Below, piece by piece: positions 16,856 through 26,257 of a DNA stretch of 64,000 nt (positions are counted from its first letter, which is position 1; each line of letters begins with the position of its first letter). The translations under genes were made by a program, and so were the position numbers. This stretch comes from Tumidithrix helvetica (GTDB lineage Bacteria > Cyanobacteriota > Cyanobacteriia > Pseudanabaenales > Pseudanabaenaceae). The DNA lies in the NCBI RefSeq assembly GCF_965232925.1, contig NZ_CBDDRA010000013.1:95096-159095 (forward strand), given 5' to 3'. The notes under the pieces are model-generated. The model saw nothing but the letters and a program-made list of their open reading frames with translations. It was not told the origin of the DNA and made no database searches.

Positions 16856-18658
16856 CTATTCTTTTCTACCTTTAAGCCAGAAGGTTAGCATTTCCCCTCT
16901 GCCTTTGATCGCGATCGCACCGCGTTCCTCAAATTGATATTTTTCCTTCAATCTGAGATAGGTTGCTTCCGTCACCTGAATGCATCCTGCTATACCTTGA
17001 GATTCCATACGGCTGGCAATATTTACCGTGTCGCCCCACAGATCGTAGATAAACTTATTTACACCAATCACCCCAGCCACAACCGCACCTGTGTTGATGC
17101 CGATACGCATCGAGAGATTGCCAGAGAGTTCGGGAAAATTTGCGTTCAAATTAAAGTCATCGATCGCTTTCAGCATATCTAGTGCCATATTGGCGATCGC
17201 CTCAGCGTGATCGGCTCTAGGTAGGGGTAAACCACCTACCACCATGTAGGCATCGCCAATGGTTTTAATCTTTTCTAAGCCATGTCGATCGGCGAGACGA
17301 TCGAAAGCAGAAAAAACTTGATTGAGCACGCCCACCAACGCGATCGGAGAAATGTGCGAACTCATATGGGTAAAGCCAACAATATCAGCAAATAAAATGC
17401 TAACCTCGGCAAAACTATCAGCAATTGTAGAGGGGTCTATTTTTAAGCGATTGGCGATCGCTTCTGGCAAAATATTGAGCAGTAGATGCTCCGAGCGTTC
17501 CTTCTCTTTCTGCAGTTCTGCCGTGCGTTGGGCAACCTTCTGTTCTAGAGAACGATATAACTCTGATAGCTCCGAAGCCATTTGATTAAAGGTTGTTGCC
17601 AATAGCCCCAATTCGTTCTGGGATTGAATTTCCACATGGGTATCAAGACTGCCTGCGCGGATGCGATCGGCGGCGGTAGTGAGTTGTTGCAAAGGTTTCA
17701 CAATACGTTTGGCAAAGAGAAAGCCAACACCCACAGTCACACCAGTCGCAAGCATTAATGCCCCTGCCATCGTCCAGATCAGATCGCGAATCGGAGCATA
17801 GGCTTCAGCCGTTGGCAGTTCGACGATCACCGCCCAACTTACACTGCGAACGGGTGCGATCGCGCCCAAAACCTCTTCATCCTTCAGTCCGCGATAAACC
17901 GTGACAGGTTGGAGGTCGGCATCCAAGTCAGTGAGAGATTTAATGAAAGGGCGATCGGAAATATCCTGTAAGGCAAGGGGTTCATTCGCCGATCGCTGCT
18001 TGGCAATCAATACATGGCGATTGTCGATCACGTAGGTGTAGCCCGTCGTTCCCACTTCGGTTTGAGAAAGCACAAAGTCAAGAAATCGCAGGTTCACCTT
18101 AGCGAGTAAAACACCATCTACTTCATCTTTTTGGTTGCGGATGGGAACCGCGATCGTCGTCACCAATTGATGAATCTTGGGGTCAATCGACACGTTATCC
18201 ACAGCATCTTCATTGCGCTTAAAGGCACGCATGAAGATGGGAGAATTCGCGAGGTTCTCTAGCTTTACCATGCCATAGGGAGAGGCGACTGCCACTGGGT
18301 CACCTTGACGATTGACGATCGCCACAACTTCATAAGCATCGTTATGGCGGGTTAAGCCTTCGATCAAGGTTTGCTGCGCTTCTACGGGCAAATTGCTCAA
18401 GCCTCTTACCCTCGCCAAATAGCCTAGTTTGCGCTCTAGATCGTCGATATAGGCATTGATCTGTTCGGCTGCCGTTTGCGATCGCGCTTGCTGCAAGCGA
18501 TTAGACTGTTTGAGTTGCGTGCGAAAGCTAGAGTAAATCAATACGCTCCCTGTACCGAGCAAACTAATCACTACCAAAAATACCAGCCCAAAACGGACTT
18601 GGTTCGCGATCGAATGTCGGATGGGACGTAAAGGTTTTTTCCAGATCGCCATACGCAT
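16856..18658 (-). CDS. adenylate cyclase with extracytoplasmic Cache sensor and HAMP domain
   Basis: A 600-residue membrane receptor cyclase. TM1 is at residues 23-44; an extracytoplasmic dCache-type sensor follows (about 50-285, with YTYVIDNRHVLIAK and SWAVIVELPTAEAYAPI); TM2 is about 290-315; HAMP about 316-367; a short coiled coil (SLEQKVAQRTAELQKEKER); and a class III cyclase domain (about 400-595). Metal-binding Asp residues appear in ILFADIVGFT and TIGDAYM, the adenine-selecting Lys in LEKIKTIGD, an Asp in YDLWGD, and the transition-state Asn/Arg in VNIASRM, so it should make cAMP. The gene starts 6 bases after the stop of a BMP-type binding protein, suggesting one operon. Confidence 0.92.
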   Translation of the reverse strand: MRMAIWKKPLRPIRHSIANQVRFGLVFLVVISLLGTGSVLIYSSFRTQLKQSNRLQQARSQTAAEQINAYIDDLERKLGYLARVRGLSNLPVEAQQTLIEGLTRHNDAYEVVAIVNRQGDPVAVASPYGMVKLENLANSPIFMRAFKRNEDAVDNVSIDPKIHQLVTTIAVPIRNQKDEVDGVLLAKVNLRFLDFVLSQTEVGTTGYTYVIDNRHVLIAKQRSANEPLALQDISDRPFIKSLTDLDADLQPVTVYRGLKDEEVLGAIAPVRSVSWAVIVELPTAEAYAPIRDLIWTMAGALMLATGVTVGVGFLFAKRIVKPLQQLTTAADRIRAGSLDTHVEIQSQNELGLLATTFNQMASELSELYRSLEQKVAQRTAELQKEKERSEHLLLNILPEAIANRLKIDPSTIADSFAEVSILFADIVGFTHMSSHISPIALVGVLNQVFSAFDRLADRHGLEKIKTIGDAYMVVGGLPLPRADHAEAIANMALDMLKAIDDFNLNANFPELSGNLSMRIGINTGAVVAGVIGVNKFIYDLWGDTVNIASRMESQGIAGCIQVTEATYLRLKEKYQFEERGAIAIKGRGEMLTFWLKGRKE

Positions 18659-18664
18659 GAGCTA

Positions 18665-19660
18665 TTACAAAAGTTCCAGCTTACCAGTCATCACATCGCT
18701 ACGCACCTTGTTAAATCGTCCTTCTTGCTCTGGGGTCAACAAGCCCCGAAACGGCGCAAACCGCAAAGCTTTTTCTCTAATGCCAAATTTATAGAGTTTT
18801 CCTTCCCAGCGACCTCTTTGCGCTAAATCTGCGGCATTCGACACGAGCGTTGATATATCTGTAATCGCACTGGTAACGACTTTACTTGGTGCAGCATAGT
18901 ACTGATCTTTCGTCCAGCCGATCGCATATACATCAGGCTTGCGGGTAACGGCTTTAATCACCTCCTCATTGTGGTCTAAATTAATCATGATGATGTCAGC
19001 ACCTGCGGCAATTTGATTGAGCGCCGCTTTAGAAGCTTTCTCGATATCTGTCCATGTGTACAAATACTCCACAACCACTTGAGACTTAGGATTAGCTGCT
19101 TTTGCTCCCTTTTCTAAAAAATCTGCTTCTTCTTTATTAGAGGGGTAGGGAAATCCGGTCAGATAGGCAATCCGATTAGTTTGGGTCTTTAACCCCGCTA
19201 CAAAACCCGCTAGATAACCACTTTCACCCGTACGGAATACCACTGAACCCAAGTTGCGGTTATTCCCAGGATGACCGCTGGTAAGGGCAAATTTGGTACG
19301 AGGAAATTCCTGCGCTGCCGTTTCAGCCGTGGCAATATACTCACCACCATGCAGAATGATAAAGTCATACCCTTGCTGAGCGAGGTTTCTTGTGACGCTG
19401 AGCGCATCTTTTTCGGCAACGCGATCGACATGTGTAACGCTGGCTTTATAGCGTTTTTCGATAAACTTTAAGCCCTCATAGCCTGATTGACTCCAACTGC
19501 GATCGACGATCGCAGCGGGCAAGACGATCGCGGCGCGAAACCGATTTCCCATGGCAGCATCTCTATTGTCAGCGGTTTCGTCACTAGCCATACAGTTTGT
19601 GAGTAGCACTGCGATTAGAGCCACGAAAGCGATCGTAATTTGAGAAACTCTACTCTGCAC
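18665..19660 (-). CDS. BMP-family substrate-binding lipoprotein
   Basis: A 331-residue periplasmic binding protein of the basic membrane protein (BMP/Med) family. The N-terminus is a signal peptide ending in LLTNC (Cys23), a non-canonical lipobox, so it may be lipid-anchored. Mature features include AAIVLPAAIVDRSWSQSGYE, GYDFIILHGGEY, ESGYLAGFVAGL and ADIIMINLDHNEEVIKA, all typical of the family. Characterised BMP proteins (PnrA, TmpC) bind purine nucleosides, and others bind autoinducers or sugars. No permease or ATPase of an ABC system is adjacent; instead a Cache-cyclase gene follows after 6 bases. It may present ligand to that receptor, which is inference. Confidence 0.88.
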   Translation of the reverse strand: MQSRVSQITIAFVALIAVLLTNCMASDETADNRDAAMGNRFRAAIVLPAAIVDRSWSQSGYEGLKFIEKRYKASVTHVDRVAEKDALSVTRNLAQQGYDFIILHGGEYIATAETAAQEFPRTKFALTSGHPGNNRNLGSVVFRTGESGYLAGFVAGLKTQTNRIAYLTGFPYPSNKEEADFLEKGAKAANPKSQVVVEYLYTWTDIEKASKAALNQIAAGADIIMINLDHNEEVIKAVTRKPDVYAIGWTKDQYYAAPSKVVTSAITDISTLVSNAADLAQRGRWEGKLYKFGIREKALRFAPFRGLLTPEQEGRFNKVRSDVMTGKLELL

Positions 19661-19801
19661 AATTCCTCTACGCCAACCAAGAAATACAGTACTGCCTACT
19701 CGATCTTAAATGATGTAAAGTCCGATCTTACCCAGCTCGCAACGAAACTTACAACGACAGGGGGGGTAATTCCTTCTTTCCTTGGTGTTGGATTTTCTCA
19801 T

Positions 19802-19896
19802 ATAGCAATCCTATTTGATTTGTGTGTAGGGGAAATTCATGAATTGCCCCTACGATTAGAAGAAAGAATCTCTCATGGATCATTTAGGATCGCATA
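19802..19896. repeat. dispersed inverted-repeat element, copy 1
   Basis: About 95 bases whose ends are inverted (AGCAATCCTATTTGAT against ATGATCC-type end AGGATCGC). It contains a palindrome GTAGGGG...CCCCTAC around ATTCATGAAT (19826-19853). A 19-base stretch GAAAGAATCTCTCATGGAT (19862-19880) is identical to 54728-54746 in copy 2. It sits just upstream of the gene at 19924. MITE-like; no coding. Confidence 0.7.
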
Positions 19897-19923
19897 GTAA
19901 AAAACTTAAACAGCACTTTATCT

Positions 19924-21066
19924 ATGAAATGGAAGTTGTCGAAACTGTTGGGGATTTTGGCGGCAGTATGCATCACACAGGGAATCGCGATCGCTTTGCT
20001 ATTTGCCTCACCCGCAAGTGCTAATGCCCCACCCCCTCCTGAGACAAATCGGTTTACGCTCACCTATCCAGCAGGTCATCAAACCATGCAAGGCTTACAG
20101 ATTGTTGAATGTACTACGGCTACTTGCGAACAGCCAGTTTTGTTTATTCAACATGGCGAGTGTCGCGACACGGGTTGCCTGTCTTCCCCTGCTATATCTT
20201 CACAGAGGGGCTATCGTTTCAATTGTTTTGACGATCTCTGTCTTTTGATTGGTGATACCATCGGTTCGTTTCCTATAGATGAGCCTCAATCTAAAGATAA
20301 AGAGCAACCCAAGAAATGGTTTAGGCTGATTGGGCAGTTTTCCGATCGCTTACGTATTAGCCCTCCAGTCCTGAAAGGAGCAGGTTCATCCTTCCCACAT
20401 GCTGGGGTCTGGCAAGTGGAGGTTTCTAATGATTCTATGCGCGTGAAGCTAGAAGAGGGTAAGCTTTCTTATTTTATTTCGACACCCGCTGAAGAATATA
20501 GAAATCGGATGTTTTGGAGCGGTTGGTTTCTGACAATTCTCTCTGAGTTGCTGGTAGCCTCGCTTTACTTATGGTGGCGGAAAGCATCCCGACCAATGCT
20601 CTCGAGAACGCTTGTCACGATCGCGATGGTCAATCTATTTAGCTATCCAGTCGTCTGGATTTTCTTCCCTGAATTAGAACCATTTCAATCTATTTTGGGG
20701 AGATATATGGGGATTAGTTCCTTGGCGATCGCACTTTCCTATGCTTCGATCGCACATTTGAAGTCTAGAATATCTTCTAAAAAATTTGTCTTTTTATCTT
20801 TGGGGTTTTTTATCGGAGCTAATATCCTTGGTTTCTTTATTGCGCTTTGGTTTGGCTATGGAAATCGAATTCCTATCCCTGAGGGCATTCCCTATCGCTT
20901 TACCTTGCCAGCTTCTGAGATTTTTGCGGTGGTCTATGAAGCATGGGTGATTGCGACACTCAGTTTTGGGCAGTTATCTTTTAAGCAAGCGGGGCTTCTC
21001 AGTTTTCTCACCAATGCCACCAGCTTACTTTTAGGTGTGATTCTCTTTAACTTTACTTCTTTTTGA
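19924..21066 (+). CDS. exported/membrane protein of unknown function
   Basis: A 380-residue protein. A signal peptide (LLGILAAVCITQGIAIALLF, then SPASANAPPPP) leads to an extracytoplasmic domain (about 40-190) with four to six Cys residues (VECTTATCEQ, HGECRDTGCLS, FNCFDDLCLL) likely forming disulfides. The C-terminal half (about 195-380) has five or six membrane segments. I recall similar proteins in other cyanobacteria, but no function is known to me. The gene begins 27 bases after a dispersed repeat. It is followed by a divergent-free spacer and ferredoxin on the same strand; the two are probably separate transcripts. Confidence 0.75.
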   Translation: MKWKLSKLLGILAAVCITQGIAIALLFASPASANAPPPPETNRFTLTYPAGHQTMQGLQIVECTTATCEQPVLFIQHGECRDTGCLSSPAISSQRGYRFNCFDDLCLLIGDTIGSFPIDEPQSKDKEQPKKWFRLIGQFSDRLRISPPVLKGAGSSFPHAGVWQVEVSNDSMRVKLEEGKLSYFISTPAEEYRNRMFWSGWFLTILSELLVASLYLWWRKASRPMLSRTLVTIAMVNLFSYPVVWIFFPELEPFQSILGRYMGISSLAIALSYASIAHLKSRISSKKFVFLSLGFFIGANILGFFIALWFGYGNRIPIPEGIPYRFTLPASEIFAVVYEAWVIATLSFGQLSFKQAGLLSFLTNATSLLLGVILFNFTSF

Positions 21067-21141
21067 ATAAAGGATAAATTGAGGTGCGATCGCTTAAAGG
21101 GTATGCTCTAAACAGTAAATTTTAGTGGTTTTCGTAGAGGT

Positions 21142-21504
21142 ATGGCAGCTTATCAAATTCGGTTAATCAACGAAGCGAGCGCGATCGATCGCACGATTTC
21201 AGTCCCAGATAGCGAGTATATTTTGGACATGGCGATCGAGGCTGGGATCCCATTACCCTATAGCTGCAAAAAGGGAACCTGTTCCGCCTGCATTGCCAAA
21301 CTTGTCAATGGAGAAGTCGATCAAACCGAACAGAGTTTCTTAAGCTCCGCTGAAATTGCCGCAGGCTATACGGTCACATGCGTTGCCTATCCTCTGTCTG
21401 ACTGTATCCTGCATACCCATCAAGAAGGAGTTCTCTATCAGTCATCTCTATATTTTAAATCTAACCCACCCGATCATGAATTGCCCTACGATTCCGCACG
21501 ATAG
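21142..21504 (+). CDS. plant-type [2Fe-2S] ferredoxin with C-terminal extension
   Basis: A 120-residue ferredoxin. The cluster ligands Cys42, Cys47, Cys50 and Cys80 follow the C-x4-C-x2-C-x29-C pattern (YSCKKGTCSACIAKL ... TVTC). Electron-transfer partners cannot be read from sequence. It differs from the main photosynthetic ferredoxin in having LysLys after the first Cys and a tail of about 25-30 residues past the normal C-terminus (GVLYQSSLYFKSNPPDHELP). It may therefore be a low-abundance specialised ferredoxin. The last 19 bases overlap the 3' end of the converging era gene (21486-21504). Confidence 0.92.
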   Translation: MAAYQIRLINEASAIDRTISVPDSEYILDMAIEAGIPLPYSCKKGTCSACIAKLVNGEVDQTEQSFLSSAEIAAGYTVTCVAYPLSDCILHTHQEGVLYQSSLYFKSNPPDHELPYDSAR

Positions 21505-22421
21505 CCGAAATCTGTCAGTTGAGAACGCGACGATCGCCAATTGGGTTGTACTTTGACAAACAATTCCAAATGCACCGATCCCATAATTAATTTTTGCATT
21601 TGCTCGCGGGCTTTCGTGCCTATGTCCTTAAGCATTTGTCCTTTCTTCCCAATTAAAATCCCTTTTTGAGAATCTCGTTCCACATAGATCGTCGCCATCA
21701 CCTTGGTGATTTTGGGCTGTTCGTCCACGCGATCGATGCCGACAGCAACAGAGTGCGGCACTTCCTCATGGGTGTGCAACATAATCTGCTCTCGCACTAA
21801 CTCACCCATAATAAAGCGCTCGGGCTGATCGGTGACTAGCTCTGGGGGATAGTAATAGGGCCCCACAGGTAAATGGTTGCACATCATTTCCTGTAATTTG
21901 TCTAAGCCCTCTTTGGTGATTGCTGAAAATTTTGCTACATCCCAATCATGGGGTTTGGCAATATCTCGATAGCTGGCAAGGATTTTAGATTGCTTTAGTT
22001 CGTCATCCAGACTCTCAGAGGTTAACTGGTCGATTTTATTTAACCCCACGATCGCAGGGGGCCCTGCATTCGCAATAATTTCGGCGATAAAGCGATCGCC
22101 TTTGCCAGCCTCTACTGTGCCATCCACCAACCAGACGACGAGATCGACCGAAGCGATCGCACCCACAGCATTTTTGACAATCACTTCGCCTAAAAGGTGA
22201 TGGGGCTTATGGATACCAGGGGTATCCACCAAGATAATTTGGGCTTCTGGTAAGGTTAAAATGCCCTGAAGCCGATTGCGCGTCGTTTGCGCGACGGGAG
22301 AAGTAATCGCAATTTTTTGTCCGATCAGCGTATTCAGTAATGTGGACTTGCCCACATTGGGTCGCCCGACCAAAGCTACAAATCCAGATTTAAATTCAGG
22401 ACTTGCCGAAGGAATTAGCAT
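21486..22421 (-). CDS. era: GTPase Era
   Basis: A 311-residue ribosome-assembly GTPase. G1 is GRPNVGKST, G3 is DTPG (VDTPGIHKPHH), and G4 is NKID (GLNKIDQL). The C-terminal KH domain contains IGKKGQMLKDIGTKAREQM. Era binds the 3' end of 16S rRNA and checks 30S maturation. The C-terminal coding end converges on and overlaps the ferredoxin gene by 19 bases. A tRNA-Pro gene lies just upstream on the same strand. Confidence 0.97.
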   Translation of the reverse strand: MLIPSASPEFKSGFVALVGRPNVGKSTLLNTLIGQKIAITSPVAQTTRNRLQGILTLPEAQIILVDTPGIHKPHHLLGEVIVKNAVGAIASVDLVVWLVDGTVEAGKGDRFIAEIIANAGPPAIVGLNKIDQLTSESLDDELKQSKILASYRDIAKPHDWDVAKFSAITKEGLDKLQEMMCNHLPVGPYYYPPELVTDQPERFIMGELVREQIMLHTHEEVPHSVAVGIDRVDEQPKITKVMATIYVERDSQKGILIGKKGQMLKDIGTKAREQMQKLIMGSVHLELFVKVQPNWRSSRSQLTDFGYRAES

Positions 22422-22453
22422 TTGTTTTTTTATTCAGATCGAACATTCAAGTT

Positions 22454-22530
<77 letters not shown>

Positions 22531-22608
22531 TTATTTTTCGCGCCAATAAAACCTATTCTACATTCAATCTGTCGTTTTTAGCGATCGACCTAGATATTCT
22601 TACACAAG

Positions 22609-23052
22609 ATGAAACTAACCAGACGGGGACATTATAGTGTGAAGGCAATGCTCGATTTGGTTGTGTGGGCAAAACACAAGCCAACTTCTGTGCGGGAAAT
22701 TTCTCAACGTCAGTCGATCCCAGCCCCCTATTTAGAAAAGCTGTTGATCGAGCTGAGGCAGGCGGGGCTAGTTCAGTCCACCCGAGGGGTGCAAGGGGGC
22801 TACCAACTCAAGCGATCGCCCAAAAATATCTCTCTCGGTGAGATCTTGACTGCTGTAGGCGAAAATACCAATCCTTTGCCGCGATTATCTCCTGATGCTG
22901 CATTGGCGTCTGATTGGGTGACGTTTGCGCTATGGCAGAGGGTAAGTGACAAATTAAAAGATGCGCTCTATAGCATTTGCCTTGAAGATTTATATTACGA
23001 TGCCCGCAGTTGGCAGGCGGCTCAAGGGCAAGAAACAGGCTTTATCGTTTAA
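22609..23052 (+). CDS. Rrf2-family transcriptional regulator without iron-sulfur cysteines
   Basis: A 147-residue Rrf2 family protein. The winged-helix start MKLTRRGHYSVKAMLDLVV, the recognition region REISQRQSIPAPYLEKLL and the wing TRGVQGGYQLKRSP are clear. Fe-S members such as IscR have three Cys near residues 90-105; here only one Cys is present (SICLED) and it is farther on, so this protein probably does not bind a cluster and may sense something else. It precedes the permease-kinase gene by 151 bases in the same direction and could regulate it, which is inference. Confidence 0.9.
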   Translation: MKLTRRGHYSVKAMLDLVVWAKHKPTSVREISQRQSIPAPYLEKLLIELRQAGLVQSTRGVQGGYQLKRSPKNISLGEILTAVGENTNPLPRLSPDAALASDWVTFALWQRVSDKLKDALYSICLEDLYYDARSWQAAQGQETGFIV

Positions 23053-23203
23053 TTATGCCCAATTCCCAGAAATTTACATTGGTGAAAAATTGGAAACCCA
23101 AATTTAGAATAACGCCAGTTTGGATACATTCCTTTCTGAATTTTTGCTTTTAGATAAGGATCTGGGCAAATCGTTAGCTCGAACTGACGTCTTTTAAATA
23201 CTT

Positions 23204-26200
23204 ATGATTAAGCCCCCAAAATCCTCCTTGAAAATTGTCAAAGTTCGACGAGATTATAATGCTTGGGTTGCAACGGAAACGATCGAAGATTACGCCTTAC
23301 GCTATACCCCCAAAAGCTTCAGGAAATGGTCTGAATTTCAAATTACAAATACCGCCTTAGGGGGGATTTCGTTTTTAGCTCTAGAAGCGATCGGAGCTTC
23401 GATCTCGATCAGCTATGGATTTACGAATTCCTTTTGGGCGATTTTAGTGGTAGGTGCGATCGTTTTTCTGACAGGGCTACCGATTTGTTACTACGCCTCC
23501 AAGTACAACATTGACATGGATCTGTTGACCAGAGGTGCGGGCTTTGGCTACATCGGCTCGACGATTACATCTCTAATTTATGCTTCGTTTACCTTTATTT
23601 TCTTTGCCCTAGAGGCGGCGATCATGGCGCAGGCGTTGGAGCTTTACTTCCATTTGCCATTGTATTTAGGCTACCTGCTCTGCTCCATTATTATTATTCC
23701 GTTGGTATTTTTTGGCGTCACTCTGATCAACCAGTTGCAATTGTGGACGCAACCAATCTGGTTGACCTTGATGATTTCGCCCTATATTTTTGTGTTGTAT
23801 AAGGAGCCTGATGCGCTATTAAATTGGTTCAATTTTGCTGGGAATTCAGCTAGTGGTGCGGGGTTCGATCCAATTCTGCTTGGAGCCGCAGCAACGGTCT
23901 CTTTCTCCCTAATTCCGCAGCTAGGGGAACAGGTTGACTTTCTCAGATTTCTGCCCGACAAAGCCAAAAACAACCGCATCCGATGGTGGTTCGCCGTGAT
24001 TTTGGCAGGGCCTGGCTGGATTATTTTAGGAGCGGCAAAGCAGCTCGGTGGCAGCTTCCTTGCATCCTTAGCGATTCAGCATGGAGTCAGTTTCGAGAAA
24101 GCGAAGGAACCCGCACAAATGTATCTGGCAGGCTTTGCCGATATCTTTGCCAATCCAGAAGTGGTCTTAGCAGTTTGTACGTTATTTGTGATTATTTCAC
24201 AAGTCAAAATCAATGTTACCAATGCCTATGCGGGTTCTCTGGCTTGGTCAAATTTTTTCTCAAGGGTTACTCACAACCATCCCGGTCGCGTCGTTTGGTT
24301 GGTGTTTAATATTACGATCTCCTTAATGCTGATGGAGTTGGGGGTATTTGCCACCCTAGAGAAGGTGTTGGGACTTTATTCTAATGTGGCGATCGCTTGG
24401 ATCGGGGCTTTAGTTGCCGATCTTGTGATCAATAAACCCCTCAAACTCAGTCCATCCTATATCGAATTTAAACGCGCCTATCTGTACAACATCAATCCCG
24501 TAGGATTTGGCTCGATGCTGATTGCCTCTGGGGTCGCGATCGCTGCTTTTGTCGGAGTCTTCGGTGAGATCGCCCAAGCTTATTCTGCTTTTATCGCCTT
24601 GGGGTTAGCCTTTGTTCTATCTCCCATCATTGCCATTCTTACGAAAGGGAAATACTACATCGCCAGAGAGAATACGCTTCGCACAGAGACTATCTTGCAT
24701 CGCACCTTGGCATGTTGCATTTGCGAGAATGCCTACGATTTAGAGGATATGGCATTTTGCCCAGTTTATGATGGACATATTTGTTCTCTCTGTTGCAGTC
24801 TAGATGCGCGTTGCCACGATCGCTGCAAAGACACTGCAACCCTGACTTTACAAACCAGTCCCCCCAGCCCAGAAAGCCCTTTAAAAACCGCTCACGCTAT
24901 TTTTGCTGCCAAGCTCTCCCCAAAACTAGGAGCGAGAATTGTCAGTTTTCTCACAATTTTCTTGGTGATCGCAGGAGGGGTAGCAGCTCTGCTCGCGATG
25001 GTTTACTATCAAGAGGTTTCCAGCCTGCAAGCAGTCTTACCCCAAATATCCGAGCAAATTTTAGACATCTTCTTAAAATGGTATGCCCTTTTATTGCTCT
25101 TGATTGCGATTGGAACTTGGTGGATTGTCTTAACGAAAGAGAGTCGGCAGATGGCAGAAGAGGAACTTGACAAGCAAACCCTTGAACTCCAAGCAGCCAA
25201 GGAACTTGCCGAAGTTGCCAATCTTGCCAAAAGTGAGTTTATTGCCAATATGAGCCACGAACTGCGGACGCCACTGAATGCGATTCTTGGGTTTACTCAA
25301 ATTATGACGCGCGATCGCTCGCTCACGCAATCCCAGCATGAAAATCTAGGCATTATTAGTCGCAGTGGCAAGTATTTGCTGGGGCTGATTAACGATGTCT
25401 TGGATATGGCAAAAATCGAGTCTGGACATATCTCTTTACAGGAGACTGACTTCGATCTACATCAAACCCTCGATCGGGCGATCGAGATGTTTGAGATGCG
25501 AGCGGAAACCAAGAATTTATTTCTACATTTCGAGAAATCTGCAAATCTACCCCAATTTGTGATAACCGATGAAAAAAAATTGCGTCAGGTTTTGATCAAC
25601 CTGATTGAGAATGCGATCAAATTCACCCCCAAAGGGAGAGTTACGGTGCGTGCAGTGCTGGATTCTTTAGAAATTACGCAGCAATCCCAGATCCCATCCC
25701 CAAAAACTCTATATATTGGCTTTGAAGTGGAAGATACGGGCACAGGCATTGCGCCCGAAGAAGCCGAACTAGTGTTTGAACCTTTTATGCAAACGCAGTC
25801 TGGACGGAGATCTCAACAAGGCACTGGCTTGGGCTTGTCGATTAGCCGTAAATTTGTGCGGCTGATGGGTGGCGATATAACCTTTCGTAGTAAGGTGGGC
25901 ATCGGCTCTATATTTAGCTTTAAAATTCAAGCTAAACTAAGTAAATCACCCATGGTGTCGCAATATTTAGGTATACCCTATACCAACGATGCGATCGCGA
26001 CATTATCCCCCCAAAAGACAACTGCTCAAGTTAGATTTACAGCAGAATTATTGATGGAATCTTTGCGGGCTATGCCTAAAGAATGGTTGGATCGATTAAA
26101 GTTGTCGGCATCTCAGCTTGATGAGGAGCAAATTTTATCGCTACTCGACCAAGTTCCAGAAGAACATACCGTTTTAGTGAAAGAGATTGCGGATAAAGTA

Positions 26201-26257
26201 AAAGATTTTGACTTCGATCGCATAATAACCTTGGTGCAAGAGGCAATTTCTCCATGA
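23204..26257 (+). CDS. NCS1-type nucleobase permease fused to a histidine kinase
   Basis: A single uninterrupted 1017-residue protein. Residues about 25-480 form an NCS1 (purine-cytosine permease) transporter: the family start EDYALRYTPKSFRKWSEFQ, then about twelve membrane segments. Residues about 495-545 hold a Cys-rich module (CCICENAYD, CPVYDG, CSLCCSLDARCHDRCK) likely to bind metal. Two more hydrophobic segments follow (about 565-590 and 620-640), then a HisKA domain with MSHELRTP (His685) and a HATPase domain with LINLIENAIKF, VEDTGTGIAP and GTGLGLSI. The C-terminal ~80 residues are a helical extension. Transporter-kinase fusions sense a transported ligand. The gene overlaps the next (ATGA 26254-26257), its probable response regulator. 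The substrate is unknown; nucleobase is inferred from the family. Confidence 0.93.
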   Translation: MIKPPKSSLKIVKVRRDYNAWVATETIEDYALRYTPKSFRKWSEFQITNTALGGISFLALEAIGASISISYGFTNSFWAILVVGAIVFLTGLPICYYASKYNIDMDLLTRGAGFGYIGSTITSLIYASFTFIFFALEAAIMAQALELYFHLPLYLGYLLCSIIIIPLVFFGVTLINQLQLWTQPIWLTLMISPYIFVLYKEPDALLNWFNFAGNSASGAGFDPILLGAAATVSFSLIPQLGEQVDFLRFLPDKAKNNRIRWWFAVILAGPGWIILGAAKQLGGSFLASLAIQHGVSFEKAKEPAQMYLAGFADIFANPEVVLAVCTLFVIISQVKINVTNAYAGSLAWSNFFSRVTHNHPGRVVWLVFNITISLMLMELGVFATLEKVLGLYSNVAIAWIGALVADLVINKPLKLSPSYIEFKRAYLYNINPVGFGSMLIASGVAIAAFVGVFGEIAQAYSAFIALGLAFVLSPIIAILTKGKYYIARENTLRTETILHRTLACCICENAYDLEDMAFCPVYDGHICSLCCSLDARCHDRCKDTATLTLQTSPPSPESPLKTAHAIFAAKLSPKLGARIVSFLTIFLVIAGGVAALLAMVYYQEVSSLQAVLPQISEQILDIFLKWYALLLLLIAIGTWWIVLTKESRQMAEEELDKQTLELQAAKELAEVANLAKSEFIANMSHELRTPLNAILGFTQIMTRDRSLTQSQHENLGIISRSGKYLLGLINDVLDMAKIESGHISLQETDFDLHQTLDRAIEMFEMRAETKNLFLHFEKSANLPQFVITDEKKLRQVLINLIENAIKFTPKGRVTVRAVLDSLEITQQSQIPSPKTLYIGFEVEDTGTGIAPEEAELVFEPFMQTQSGRRSQQGTGLGLSISRKFVRLMGGDITFRSKVGIGSIFSFKIQAKLSKSPMVSQYLGIPYTNDAIATLSPQKTTAQVRFTAELLMESLRAMPKEWLDRLKLSASQLDEEQILSLLDQVPEEHTVLVKEIADKVKDFDFDRIITLVQEAISP

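Noticed and set aside
23204..26257. Fusion caused by a sequencing error
   Set aside because: The frame is continuous, with a structured linker and Cys module between the two parts; nothing suggests a lost stop.
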